Below are positions 15,031 to 22,736 of a stretch of 40,096 nt of DNA, piece after piece (position 1 is the stretch's first letter; every line of letters starts with the position of its first letter). The position numbers and the translations under genes are program-made. The notes beneath the pieces were generated by a model. The model worked only from the letters and a program-made list of their open reading frames with translations. It did no database searches and was not told the origin of the DNA. The stretch comes from a virus, in IMG/VR virus record IMGVR_UViG_3300037262_000052, positions 1-40,096 of that record. One strand, written 5' to 3'.

Positions 15031-16616
15031 CAGAATGTGTCCTCAATGCTCGTCACCTGGGACAGGGTCCAGATCCCCATGCACATCGCCACCGCTCCGT
15101 CGATCTTCCACCGCGACTTGTTCTTCGACAACGTGAACCCCCGCTCCTGCTGCTTCTTCACCGCGCTCCGCACATGCCGCGACAACTCCTTATCACCGGC
15201 GTGCACGATCCGCTTCCGGATAATCCGGTCGAACGCCTCCCCGGTCGCCTTCACCATCGTCACCCACTGGTCGAACTCGATGACCGTCAGGTCGTCCTCG
15301 TCCTCCAGCTCCCGCGCCGCCAGCTCGAAATAGCGCGGGTCGTACGTCACCGCCGCCAGCCGGCCGCCCAGCTCGCGCGCCCGGTCCTTGATGTACTGGA
15401 AAACCTCCTTGTGGTCGACCTTGCCGTCGCCCGGGTTCCAGATCCTCGCCGTCACCGCGATCCGGCCGTCTTCCAGCTCCGTGCACTCCACCACCGCCGT
15501 CGAGTCCCGCTTCAGCGACATGTCGATGGCGATCACGACCTGCTCGTCGCCGTTCAGCCCCCACTTGCCCTCGCACTCGCCCCACGCGGCCGGGTGATCG
15601 GCCAGCCACGACTCCTCCGCGACGTCCACCCACCGGTTCGCGTAGTAGCGGATCCACTCATGCGACTGCACGCCCGGCTTGTCCCACTCCCTCACCCGCG
15701 CCTCCACGTCCCACAGCACCCCTGCCGCCTCGCTCGCCGCCCGCACCGCGATCCGCCGGTGCTCCGGGTTCGCGTAGTCCAGGCCCTCGGGCGCCTCGTG
15801 CCAGTCGAGCAGCAGCCGCGGCGCCAGCGACGGGTCGTGGGCCGCCCGCTTCCCGTGCAGGTACATCGCGCCCAGCAGGCTCATGTCGACGTCGAAGCCA
15901 GCGGTGGAAATCCCCAGCTTGCGGCCCGCCCCCCGGCTTACGGTCTTGAATCCGCCGCCCTGCAGCGGAATGCGGCACTGAAGACGCCGCTTCGTCGTGC
16001 TCTTCCCGATGACCATGTGCACGCGGGCCTTGCCGCTGCCGAGCTCCCCCCACTCGTGCAGCTCGTCGCCGACGAACAGACTGGGCAGGCCGCCCTCGTT
16101 CGTGCCCGCGACCGCCGCCACCCGGCGCATCACCCCCGGCCGGCCGTCGGAGAACCGGATCTCGGTGTCGTAGACCTCCGCGTAGCCGCACAGCGGGGCG
16201 TCCGCCATGATCTGGTCACGGCCCCCCACCATCAGGCCCGCCGTCCCGAACAGCAGGTCCGCCTGCTCGAACGACGCGGCCGCGTTCACGATGTTCGGCG
16301 ACAGCGGCGCGATCTGCGGCGGCCCGAACATCTCCAGGCACTGGATCGCCGCCACGAACGTCGTCTTCCCGTCGCCCGTCGCCGCCCCCCGCAGCGCCTC
16401 GTCATACCGCCAGTACCAGCACCGGCCGCAGTACTCGTACCAGCGCATCAGGAACAGCTTCTGGTCCTTCCGCAGCCGCACCGGCTGCCCGTACCAGTCG
16501 CCCTCGCCGAGGACGAGGTACTTCTCGATCCACCTCACCGCCAGCGCGCCCTCAGACGGCCACAGCGCCCCCGGCGAAGGCGCCCAGCCGCAGTCAGGGC
16601 AGCCCGGGTCAGCCAT
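15027..16616 (-). CDS. terL: Large terminase subunit
   Basis: The packaging ATPase-nuclease has, numbered from the upstream TTG at 16634, a Walker A ATGDGKTT (85-92), a Walker B SLFVGDELHEW (185-195) and a C-terminal RuvC-like nuclease with likely acidic residues D371 (AIDMSLKRD), D432 (YDPRYF) and D512 (IDGAVA). ATG 16616, inside the overlapping stop of the small HTH gene, is the most probable start. TTG 16634 would add six residues. At about 529 residues it is of usual length. The enzyme pumps DNA into the prohead through the portal and makes the cuts that end each packaged genome. Confidence 0.93.
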   Translation of the reverse strand: MADPGCPDCGWAPSPGALWPSEGALAVRWIEKYLVLGEGDWYGQPVRLRKDQKLFLMRWYEYCGRCWYWRYDEALRGAATGDGKTTFVAAIQCLEMFGPPQIAPLSPNIVNAAASFEQADLLFGTAGLMVGGRDQIMADAPLCGYAEVYDTEIRFSDGRPGVMRRVAAVAGTNEGGLPSLFVGDELHEWGELGSGKARVHMVIGKSTTKRRLQCRIPLQGGGFKTVSRGAGRKLGISTAGFDVDMSLLGAMYLHGKRAAHDPSLAPRLLLDWHEAPEGLDYANPEHRRIAVRAASEAAGVLWDVEARVREWDKPGVQSHEWIRYYANRWVDVAEESWLADHPAAWGECEGKWGLNGDEQVVIAIDMSLKRDSTAVVECTELEDGRIAVTARIWNPGDGKVDHKEVFQYIKDRARELGGRLAAVTYDPRYFELAARELEDEDDLTVIEFDQWVTMVKATGEAFDRIIRKRIVHAGDKELSRHVRSAVKKQQERGFTLSKNKSRWKIDGAVAMCMGIWTLSQVTSIEDTFW

Positions 16617-16827
16617 TGGCGGCGATCCGGTCAATCGTCGTGCGCGCGATGCCGGTGATCACGTGGATGCGGTGCTTGCTGACGCCAAGCCGGATCGCCT
16701 GCCGGACAAGATCATCACGACGCCCGTTCTGCTCGGCCCAGTCCGCCAAGTCGATCTCAGCCGCGTGCTGCTTGCGCCACTCATCGCGGGTCTGGCCTGA
16801 CTCAGCCAAGCCGGGGGTCTGGCTCAT
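16609..16827 (-). CDS. Small helix-turn-helix protein between terminase genes
   Basis: The 72-residue protein overlaps both terminase genes by 8-26 bases. The C-terminal half reads DLVRQAIRLGVSKHRIHVITGIARTTIDRI, a clear helix-turn-helix of the kind found in resolvases and small terminase DNA-binding domains. The annotated small terminase lacks an obvious HTH. This protein could therefore supply the sequence-specific DNA recognition in packaging, or act as a regulator. That idea is inference from position and motif. Confidence 0.75.
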   Translation of the reverse strand: MSQTPGLAESGQTRDEWRKQHAAEIDLADWAEQNGRRDDLVRQAIRLGVSKHRIHVITGIARTTIDRIAANG

Positions 16828-17278
16828 CGCCCGCCTCCAGGAAATCGCGGTTCAGGTCATCGAGCGACCGGCGGGCCGTCGTGATCGTCAAGCCAAGCCT
16901 GGCCCGGTTCAAAGCCCCGACGCCGAGCTGCTGCTCGCACTTCTCGATCTCGTCTAGGTGCTGCTTCGCGATCGCGTAGAACGGCGACGGCACCTCCTGC
17001 CCCATGCTGCCCCTCGACACCGGCTCCAGCTCGGCCTTGCCCAGCGCCGTGATCCACGCGTCCGTGCTCGTGATCCACCGGATCACCATCTCCCGGTCCA
17101 CCAGCGCCAGCACCGACGACACCGGGTCGTCCCACAGCGCCGCCCACACCCGCCGCGTCCGGATCGCCGGCCGCTTCACCGGCAGCGGGAACTTCTCCAG
17201 CGCCTGGCCCTCCAGCTCGGCGCGGCGGCCGTTGCGCCGGTCGACGGCCTGGCCCGGCGGCTTCTTCGTGCGGGGCAT
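16802..17278 (-). CDS. terS: Probable small terminase subunit
   Basis: The 158-residue protein lies directly upstream of the large terminase. It has a basic N-terminus, a central helical region (VWAALWDDPVSSVLALVDREMVIRW), and a C-terminal oligomerisation-like helix pair (FYAIAKQHLDEIEKCEQQLG, then ARLGLTITTARRSLDDL). The LGLTITTARRSL phrase is typical of P27-type small terminases of actinophages. The ribosome site is weak, and the start lies inside the 3' end of the kinase-like frame. Confidence 0.82.
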   Translation of the reverse strand: MPRTKKPPGQAVDRRNGRRAELEGQALEKFPLPVKRPAIRTRRVWAALWDDPVSSVLALVDREMVIRWITSTDAWITALGKAELEPVSRGSMGQEVPSPFYAIAKQHLDEIEKCEQQLGVGALNRARLGLTITTARRSLDDLNRDFLEAGDEPDPRLG

Positions 17279-17646
17279 AACCCGCGCCTCGCCTCAGCGC
17301 GCCGCGCCTCAGCGCGCCGCGCCAGCTCGGCGGCCGGCGCGGAGAGCCGCACGAACCGCGCCCCGGCGCGGTAATAGCACTCGCCGCGGTGCGCCGTCGG
17401 GGCCGTGTCGACGATCCACGCCCGCGCGCCGCGGCAGTGCCAGGTGATGGCCTCCTGCACGGCCGGCCACCACGCGGCCCGGGTCACCGCCCGGACGGCC
17501 CGCGGGTGATCATGGGAATCGGGCGAGCCCAGCGCCTGCGCGATGACGTCGAAGTCGATCACGACGTCGCCCGGCCGGGCGCGCTCGCGCACGTACGTGC
17601 TCTTGCCCGAGCACGGAGGTCCGGTCACGACGGTCAGCATGGTCAC
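17176..17646 (-). CDS. P-loop kinase-like protein
   Basis: The 156-residue protein has a classic Walker A, TGPPCSGKST, at residues 8-17, followed by VIDFDVIAQALG and a later WIVDTAP strand. This resembles small polynucleotide or nucleotide kinases that phages place near terminase genes. The last ~35 residues are Arg/Ala-rich and overlap the small terminase by 103 bases. A 15-bp tandem duplication (17291-17320) lies just before that end, so the C-terminus may have been altered or extended. Substrate unknown; nucleic-acid end repair or nucleotide phosphorylation would fit. Confidence 0.75.
   Translation of the reverse strand: MTMLTVVTGPPCSGKSTYVRERARPGDVVIDFDVIAQALGSPDSHDHPRAVRAVTRAAWWPAVQEAITWHCRGARAWIVDTAPTAHRGECYYRAGARFVRLSAPAAELARRAEARRAEARRGLCPARRSRRARPSTGATAAAPSWRARRWRSSRCR
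17291..17320. repeat. 15-bp perfect tandem duplication
   Basis: Two identical 15-base units (17291-17305 and 17306-17320) encode a repeated Arg-Arg-Ala-Glu-Ala in the kinase-like protein just before its overlap with the small terminase. Confidence 0.85.
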
Positions 17647-17840
17647 ACCCCGCTATTTCCTACTAAACTATAGGGAATTGATTCGGCTACGCAGGGTGGT
17701 CAGCCCTGGCAAAAAAACGACGTTTCGAGGTACCACGGCAAAAGTTTCGGGGCGAGCGGGTCATGCAGCATCTGAAATCCTAAAAGATACATATGTACCG
17801 CAATGTCCGATATTACTGTGCGTACTCACATACATGGTCA
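17647..17840. other. A+T-rich 194-bp spacer upstream of packaging genes
   Basis: This stretch is clearly more A+T-rich than its surroundings and holds no gene. On the minus strand a TTTTTTT run (about 17712-17718) could belong to a weak terminator after the HNH gene. A TATAGT box near 17672 lies at a suitable distance from the kinase start for a promoter of the late operon. Neither is strong. It is also a possible location for the packaging recognition site. Confidence 0.4.
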
Positions 17841-18428
17841 TCACCCGATCAACATGAGTTGCTCACCACTACCGCGATTGTTCTTGGCTAGATTGCATCG
17901 GTAGTGAGCAAGCTGGACGTTTGTAAGCTCATGTAGGCCGCCTCGACTGAGCGGAATGATGTGGTCGATGCTCGCTCGCATTGGACCACGTAGCGCCTTG
18001 ACCTGCTTGCGGCAGATGCCGCAGCGACGGTGATCGCGTCGTATGAGATAGCCGAGCAGCATCGGATTGCTGCTTAGGCCGAGGCTGTCTGCTCGCCTTG
18101 CGTGCGCCGCGCTGAGTACACGGTCTCTGAACGATTGGCTGGTTGCGTAGCGATTGATGATGGATTGCTTGAGTGACTGGTAAGCGCAGTCGTCGCCACA
18201 GTTCTTACGGTTCGCGTGTCGCGCGACGAACAGCTTGCCGCAGTTGGCGCAGTTGCGATAGTTGATCTTGCTCGTAGGCCAGATCCGTCGCGGCGGGCCG
18301 CCGTATCCATCGTGCTCGGCACGCCTGAGCGTCACGCCGCACGAGCGACCGCAGGTGCGCTGAGCGCCATACGTCGGCCGGTATTCTGCGCCGCAGATCT
18401 CGCAGTTTCGCGGACGACGGCGACTCAT
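17841..18428 (-). CDS. HNH endonuclease with three zinc-binding motifs
   Basis: The 195-residue protein has a CEICG...CGRSC pair (residues 9-30), a CANCGKLF...CGDDC pair (about 60-82) and a C-terminal HNH core: CGICRKQ, DHIIPLSRGG and NVQLAHYRCNLAKNN. It is more A+T-rich than the genes around it, a sign of recent gain. The start overlaps the upstream HNH gene stop as ATGA. It is likely a homing-type nuclease. HNH proteins beside terminases can also take part in packaging, so that role remains open. Confidence 0.82.
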   Translation of the reverse strand: MSRRRPRNCEICGAEYRPTYGAQRTCGRSCGVTLRRAEHDGYGGPPRRIWPTSKINYRNCANCGKLFVARHANRKNCGDDCAYQSLKQSIINRYATSQSFRDRVLSAAHARRADSLGLSSNPMLLGYLIRRDHRRCGICRKQVKALRGPMRASIDHIIPLSRGGLHELTNVQLAHYRCNLAKNNRGSGEQLMLIG

Positions 18429-18763
18429 CTTTTCCTCCGTTTCCTGCGCGGTGATTCAGCGCCGCGGTTGCAGGCTGCGTGCTCTAGTCCTCGGTAGCCT
18501 GCGCGGTTGTCTGTGTGGCCGAGGTCGGCCTGGTCTGGTGTGGTGATGGGCTTGCCGCAGCGTGCGCAGGGCTGGCCTGGCGTGAAGGCCTGGAGCTGGC
18601 GTGCTCGCTCCGCCTGGTGCTGGCTGCCGTAGCCGCGTGCTGTGGTGTTGGCCCTGGTGTTGCGCGCTGCGGTTGCTGCTGGCTGGCAGGCTGGGCAGCG
18701 GAGCGTTCCGGTGAGGTCGCGGTCGAATAGCCTGCCGCATCCGATGCACCACCTTTTCGGCAT
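18425..18763 (-). CDS. HNH endonuclease, packaging-associated type
   Basis: The 112-residue protein opens with a zinc ribbon (CIGCGRLF...CPAC, residues 7-29). An Arg/Thr-rich middle and an HNH domain follow: CARCGKPI, QADLGHTDNRAGY and LEHAACNRGAE. Short HNH proteins of this form lie immediately upstream of terminases in many actinophages, and in HK97-like phages they are needed together with terminase for specific end cutting. The start at ATG 18763 lies in a repeated 28-bp junction element. Confidence 0.85.
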   Translation of the reverse strand: MPKRWCIGCGRLFDRDLTGTLRCPACQPAATAARNTRANTTARGYGSQHQAERARQLQAFTPGQPCARCGKPITTPDQADLGHTDNRAGYRGLEHAACNRGAESPRRKRRKR

Positions 18764-18788
18764 CTGTATACGTTGCTTATATATTTTG
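18761..18788. repeat. 28-bp imperfect direct repeat at gene junction, copy 2
   Basis: On the minus strand this element runs from CAAAAT through a TAA stop to the next ATG and matches 19114-19141 at 24 of 28 bases. The pair brackets the gene 18777-19118 precisely. It is A+T-rich in an otherwise G+C-rich genome. Confidence 0.75.
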
Positions 18789-19118
18789 TGTCTGCTGCGG
18801 CTGGACTTGCGTCGCCTGCGTTGGCGTCTGCGGCGTGAGCGGCGCGGGATTCGTGCCGGGCCCGAATTTGTCGATCGCGCCGAGCATGGCCAGGGCGAGC
18901 TGCACGTCTTTCGCGGTGAATGACGCGCCTATGCCCGCGTCTGCGATGGCGTCGGCGAGCGGGTTGGCCGCCATGGCGGCGAGCTGCTGCGAGGCGTGGT
19001 CGATAGCGTTCCTGGCCTCGGTGATGCGTGACATGCGCTGCTCCTGCGGGTTGTTGGGGTGGTGGCCGGGGTGGCGGATTGCCTGCCAGTCGCGGCTGAG
19101 GGTTTCTCCGACGTCCAT
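18777..19118 (-). CDS. Hypothetical early protein bracketed by direct repeats
   Basis: The 113-residue protein starts at ATG 19118 with AAGGAGCG upstream. The middle part (ITEARNAIDHASQQLAAMAANPLADAIADAG) is helical. A TAKDVQLALAMLGAIDKFG segment resembles small actinophage proteins of unknown role. The C-terminus is Pro/Gln/Thr-rich. Its end and the end of the upstream gene share the sequence Gln-Asn-(Ile/Thr)-stop because the junction element is duplicated. Confidence 0.75.
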   Translation of the reverse strand: MDVGETLSRDWQAIRHPGHHPNNPQEQRMSRITEARNAIDHASQQLAAMAANPLADAIADAGIGASFTAKDVQLALAMLGAIDKFGPGTNPAPLTPQTPTQATQVQPQQTQNI

Positions 19119-19131
19119 CTATATACGCTCC

Positions 19132-19141
<10 letters not shown>
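19114..19141. repeat. 28-bp imperfect direct repeat at gene junction, copy 1
   Basis: This is the partner of 18761-18788. It contains a strong ribosome site (AAGGAGCG) on the minus strand, whereas copy 2 reads AAGCAACG and lacks it. The HNH gene after copy 2 therefore appears to have lost its ribosome site. Confidence 0.75.
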
Positions 19142-19889
<748 letters not shown>

Positions 19890-19893
<4 letters not shown>

Positions 19894-20240
19894 AGCGCGC
19901 CTGCGGCGTTGGCCTCGGCCCACGGGTCGTCATCGTCGCCGACGACGTGCCTGGTGGGCCGTTCCGAGGTCGGGCACTGGCCGGGCTCGTGGAAGCCGTC
20001 GCATGCGGTCGTGTACGTGTGCTGCGCCGCGCCCTGGTAGCCGATCGGGGTCATGGTGACACCGTCGGCGATCACCTGGTCTGAGACGGCGGCTCCGGCG
20101 ATGACCCAGGCCGCCTGGATGCGCTCGTCGAGGTCGTCCCAGACCGGGATCGAGTCGCCGGCCGCGAGCGACTTGCCGTTGGTGTGCGAGCGGTAGGCCT
20201 CGTAGGCGATCTGGCCGTAGGTGATGATTTCCTCGCTCAT
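19890..20240 (-). CDS. Hypothetical early protein, YGQIAYE domain
   Basis: The 116-residue protein starts at ATG 20240, overlapping the zinc-knuckle stop as ATGA. Its N-terminal half (ITYGQIAYEAYRSHT ... DERIQAAWVIAGAA) is a small helical domain seen repeatedly in actinophage early proteins. The C-terminal half has CDGFHEPGQC, a possible metal site, and an acidic end (DDDDPWAE). Function unknown. It forms a likely duplicated pair with the next gene. Confidence 0.75.
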
Positions 20241-20476
20241 TTCCTCGCTCCTGTCTTTTTCTTTCCGTTCCACATTTCGTTTTCCTCCCTGATTAGCCGC
20301 TGTTTGTCGCGGGTGGTCATTCCGGTTGTCTCCCAGTCGTGCCAGCGTTGGAGGATGCGGGCTATCCGCGCTTCGTGTTCCTCTCTGGTCGTGGCGGGTA
20401 TTGCTAGCGGGCAGCGGTCGGCCCAGTGGCCGGGTTCGCCGCAGCGGAAGCAGTTTCCGGAATTCGGCTGGACCAT
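20237..20476 (-). CDS. CCHC zinc-knuckle protein
   Basis: The 79-residue protein has a clear zinc knuckle, CFRCGEPGHWADRC (residues 9-22), the CX2CX4HX4C pattern that binds single-stranded nucleic acid. A charged helix with WHDWE and a basic C-terminus follow. It starts inside the 3' end of the replication gene (73-base overlap). A role with single-stranded DNA or RNA during replication is plausible from the motif and neighbour. Confidence 0.78.
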   Translation of the reverse strand: MVQPNSGNCFRCGEPGHWADRCPLAIPATTREEHEARIARILQRWHDWETTGMTTRDKQRLIREENEMWNGKKKTGARK

Positions 20477-21099
20477 AACGGCGGCTTCCGTTTGGCGGCG
20501 AGGGCTTCGCGGGCAGCGGCGGCGGCAGCGGCCTGAGCCCTGGGCGATGCGGGCCTGTGGCCGTTTTCGACTCCGGTCCGGAGAACCTCGGCCACGGGCC
20601 TGCTGTCGGGGCGCGCGCCGGCCGCTGGAAGCGGCGCGCCCCCCTTCCTTCCCGTTAGGGAAGGGGGAAGGGGCGGGTCTACTAGAGGCGTTACTGATAC
20701 GTCTTGAGACGCGTCTCTAGACGGTCTAGTGGTGCGTCTCTGTCCTGAGCTGGCCTTAGCCTGCTTTTCGAGCCACTTTCTCTGCCGTTCGGCCTTAGCT
20801 GCCCGATCGGCCAGCACCTTCTCTCTCGACGGGTTGTCGTCCAGGTAGCGCGGCATCCGCCAACCACCCGGAACTGTCTCCCAGAGGCCGACAGCGGTCA
20901 GCTTCGAGACCCACTCGGGCGTGCCCCACTGGGTAGCAACCTCCGACGGCACGAAGCCGTCCAAGAGCTGCTGCGCCACGTAGTCACCGCACCGGGCGTA
21001 GAGCCCGAACGCCGCCGTGCCGGCCCGGATGACAGCCGGGTCATTGCATAGGGAGTCGTCCATCTGGAACCGGGGCATCTTAGGCGCAGTTCTCGCCAT
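20404..21099 (-). CDS. Replication initiation-like (winged-helix) protein
   Basis: The 231-residue protein starts at ATG 21099. Residues about 5-75 (MPRFQMDDSLCNDPAVIRAG, then FGLYARCGDYVAQQLLDGFVP and PEWVSKLTAVGLWE) match the winged-helix N-terminal domain of phage replication proteins of actinophages. A basic helical stretch (AAKAERQRKWLEKQ) precedes a low-complexity Pro/Ser/Thr-rich linker and an Ala-rich end. The linker-coding DNA carries clustered repeats that could be the origin, as in the lambda O gene. The protein probably binds the origin and recruits the host helicase. Confidence 0.72.
   Translation of the reverse strand: MARTAPKMPRFQMDDSLCNDPAVIRAGTAAFGLYARCGDYVAQQLLDGFVPSEVATQWGTPEWVSKLTAVGLWETVPGGWRMPRYLDDNPSREKVLADRAAKAERQRKWLEKQAKASSGQRRTTRPSRDASQDVSVTPLVDPPLPPSLTGRKGGAPLPAAGARPDSRPVAEVLRTGVENGHRPASPRAQAAAAAAAREALAAKRKPPLWSSRIPETASAAANPATGPTAAR
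20647..20740. other. Candidate replication origin with clustered CGTCT/AGACG repeats
   Basis: Five CGTCT or AGACG pentamers fall within 41 bases (20700-20740). They include the 12-bp perfect palindrome at 20706-20717 and an 11-bp palindrome at 20718-20728. A 7+4+7 hairpin lies at 20647-20664. All are inside the low-complexity linker of the replication gene, the arrangement known from lambdoid origins. Origin function is inferred. Confidence 0.4.
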
Positions 21100-21496
21100 C
21101 GTGACGCGGTCGGAGACAGCGCTGGCAGAGCGATCCAAAAGGCGGAGCGACGTAGTCGCTGCCGTAGTCGTGAATGGTGGTCCGCCCGCAGCACCAGCAC
21201 GCCGCCTCGCCGCGCCAGGACACCCCGCACGGGTGGCACCGGCGGAACATCCCGGCGCCGTCCTGCTCGAGCCCCTGGCGGGCCCCCGGCTGCCCGAACA
21301 CGAGCGGGTCGGGATAGCGGGGCACCACGGCATGGCCGCGGGGCAGCCAGGCGCTGACGACGTAGCCGTCAAGCGGCCTGTAGTCGTAGACCGGCGCGAA
21401 CGGCTCGTCAGGGTGCGGCTCCGGGTGGTGCGGCGGCTCGGCCGCGACCATGCGGACGTGCTCGCGGACCCGCTCGGGCAGGTAGACGCTGATCAC
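21080..21496 (-). CDS. Zinc-ribbon hypothetical protein
   Basis: The 138-residue protein starts at GTG 21496. The first half is Pro/His-rich with YDYRPLDGYVVSAWLPRG. The second half has three Cys pairs: CHPCGVSW, CWCCGRTT and CQRC, as in zinc ribbons or small rubredoxin-like domains. It lies directly upstream of the replication gene with a short overlap. It may bind DNA or another replication protein, but no family was recognised. Confidence 0.72.
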   Translation of the reverse strand: MISVYLPERVREHVRMVAAEPPHHPEPHPDEPFAPVYDYRPLDGYVVSAWLPRGHAVVPRYPDPLVFGQPGARQGLEQDGAGMFRRCHPCGVSWRGEAACWCCGRTTIHDYGSDYVAPPFGSLCQRCLRPRHDGENCA

Positions 21497-21861
21497 TCCT
21501 CGACGTCCTGACCGCGGTCGTCGGGGAGCATGGACAGGTCGACGTCGAGCGGGAGGGGAACGCGGCCGTGGCGGCGCTCCCAGGCGCGGACCAGGAGCCG
21601 CAGCGCGAGGCGCTCGTCACGGCCCTCGAGGGCCTCGGCGCGGCGGATCCGCAGGCCCACGGTGACGCCGGGCGGGAATTCGCCGTCCGCGTCGGCGGCG
21701 TACTCCTTCTTGACCTCGCCGACGTCGACGATGAGGACGACGGCGCGCTTGGGCCGCTCGCCGCGCTCCATCGCCGCGGCGAGCTCGGCGGCGATCTCGT
21801 CAAGGCCGTTCAGCCCCGACTCGGCTTTCGGGAGGGGCGACTTGATTTTCGAGACGCTCAC
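21493..21861 (-). CDS. Hypothetical early protein
   Basis: The 122-residue protein starts at GTG 21861, coupled by GTGA. It contains a helical stretch (LDEIAAELAAAMERGERP) and a strand-rich part (KRAVVLIVDVGEVKKEY, then VTVGLRIRRAEAL), and ends acidic. It resembles small conserved actinophage proteins found beside replication genes. Function unknown. Confidence 0.72.
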   Translation of the reverse strand: MSVSKIKSPLPKAESGLNGLDEIAAELAAAMERGERPKRAVVLIVDVGEVKKEYAADADGEFPPGVTVGLRIRRAEALEGRDERLALRLLVRAWERRHGRVPLPLDVDLSMLPDDRGQDVEE

Positions 21862-22064
21862 GGGGTTACCTCCGGTTCTCGTCGCGCGCGCAGCAGCTCC
21901 AGGACCTGGGCGCGGTCGTAGACCTGCATGGCGTGCGGCTGGGTGGGCGATACGGGGGCCGAGTCGATCCGCCCCTCGTAGGACGCGGCCCACACGGCGT
22001 GGTGCGCGTCGGCGGGCAGGGCGGCGAACTCGGCCGGCGTCATGTACTCGCCTCGGTCAGCCAC
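21858..22064 (-). CDS. Hypothetical 68-residue early protein
   Basis: It begins GTG 22064 with an eight-base overlap of the previous stop. The N-terminus reads MADRGEYMTPAEFAALP and the C-terminus YDRAQVLELLRARR; both are likely helices. No motif was recognised. Tight coupling on both sides supports it as a real gene. Confidence 0.68.
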   Translation of the reverse strand: MADRGEYMTPAEFAALPADAHHAVWAASYEGRIDSAPVSPTQPHAMQVYDRAQVLELLRARREPEVTP

Positions 22065-22269
22065 GACGGGGCCTGCGCTGGCGGGGCGTGGGGCGGCCCT
22101 TGCCGTCGGCCGGCCAGCGCTCGCCGGCCCGGTGCAGCTTGTGCGCCCAGCGGCGGCGCTGGGCGGGCGTCATGCCGTCCCGGCGGGCGTGGTGGTCGTC
22201 GTTCTCGTCGTAGATCAGGATGTAGTTCAGCGCCCGGGCGTCGGGGTCCATCGGCTTCGCGGTGCTCAA
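22057..22269 (-). CDS. Hypothetical basic early protein, TTG start
   Basis: The only suitable start is TTG 22269, with AGGAGA six bases upstream. No in-frame ATG is near enough. The 70-residue protein has ALNYILIYDENDD near the N-terminus and a strongly basic C-terminus (RQRRPRRG), suggesting nucleic-acid contact. It follows a strong hairpin, so it may be the first gene of a sub-operon. Confidence 0.7.
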   Translation of the reverse strand: MSTAKPMDPDARALNYILIYDENDDHHARRDGMTPAQRRRWAHKLHRAGERWPADGKGRPTPRQRRPRRG

Positions 22270-22293
22270 CGTCTCTCCTTCGGGTAGGCGTGC

Positions 22294-22326
22294 GCCTCCT
22301 GCCGTGGGGAAGAACCGGCAGGAGGC
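22294..22326. terminator. Strong intergenic hairpin (11-bp perfect stem)
   Basis: Bases 22294-22304 and 22316-22326 are exact reverse complements around an 11-base loop. The stem can be extended with one bulge. It lies in the 79-bp gap of the early operon after the RecT-side genes. No U-run follows on the minus strand, so it may be an attenuator or RNA-processing site rather than a full terminator. Confidence 0.5.
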
Positions 22327-22348
22327 ACACGAGCAGGGGATTTAGGGC

Positions 22349-22736
22349 CTAGTCGGCGACGAGGCGCTCTTCGTCGGCCTGCTCCCGCTGCCTGCGCAGC
22401 ACATAGCTGCCGGGGGCGACGCCGGTCGCGCCGTGCTCCGGGTGGAGCAGGTAGGCGGTCTCCGTGCACTCGAGGACGCCGATGTCCTGGCCGCCCCGGA
22501 GCGGGGTGAAGAACGCGGTGCCCGGCACGGAGGCGAACAGGCGGTGCTCGTGGCCGGAGCCGACCGCCTCGATCACCGGAATGCCCGCAGGGGGAACCTC
22601 GGTCCGCGTGCCGTTGGCGAACGCGGCGGCCTGCCTGAGTCCGTCGCCTGCGGCCGGGACGATGAACAGGTCGCCCTGGGCAGTCCTTGAGCGTGTCGAC
22701 GATGACCAGTTCGGGGGCGCGGGGCTTACTCGGCAT
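22349..22736 (-). CDS. Conserved early protein, apparent single-base frameshift
   Basis: ATG 22736 overlaps the RecT stop and opens MPSKPRAPELVIVDTLKDC, after which this frame becomes Arg/Pro-rich nonsense. The neighbouring frame then reads QGDLFIVPAAGDGLRQ, EVPPAGIPVIEAVGSGHEH, and on to LLHPEHGATGV and YVLRRQREQ, ending at 22349. The two halves are continuous in sense if one C is removed from the CCC at about 22680-22682. The span of 388 bases is one more than 129 codons. The gene may be a pseudogene, recoded, or affected by a sequence error. Function unknown. Confidence 0.7.
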
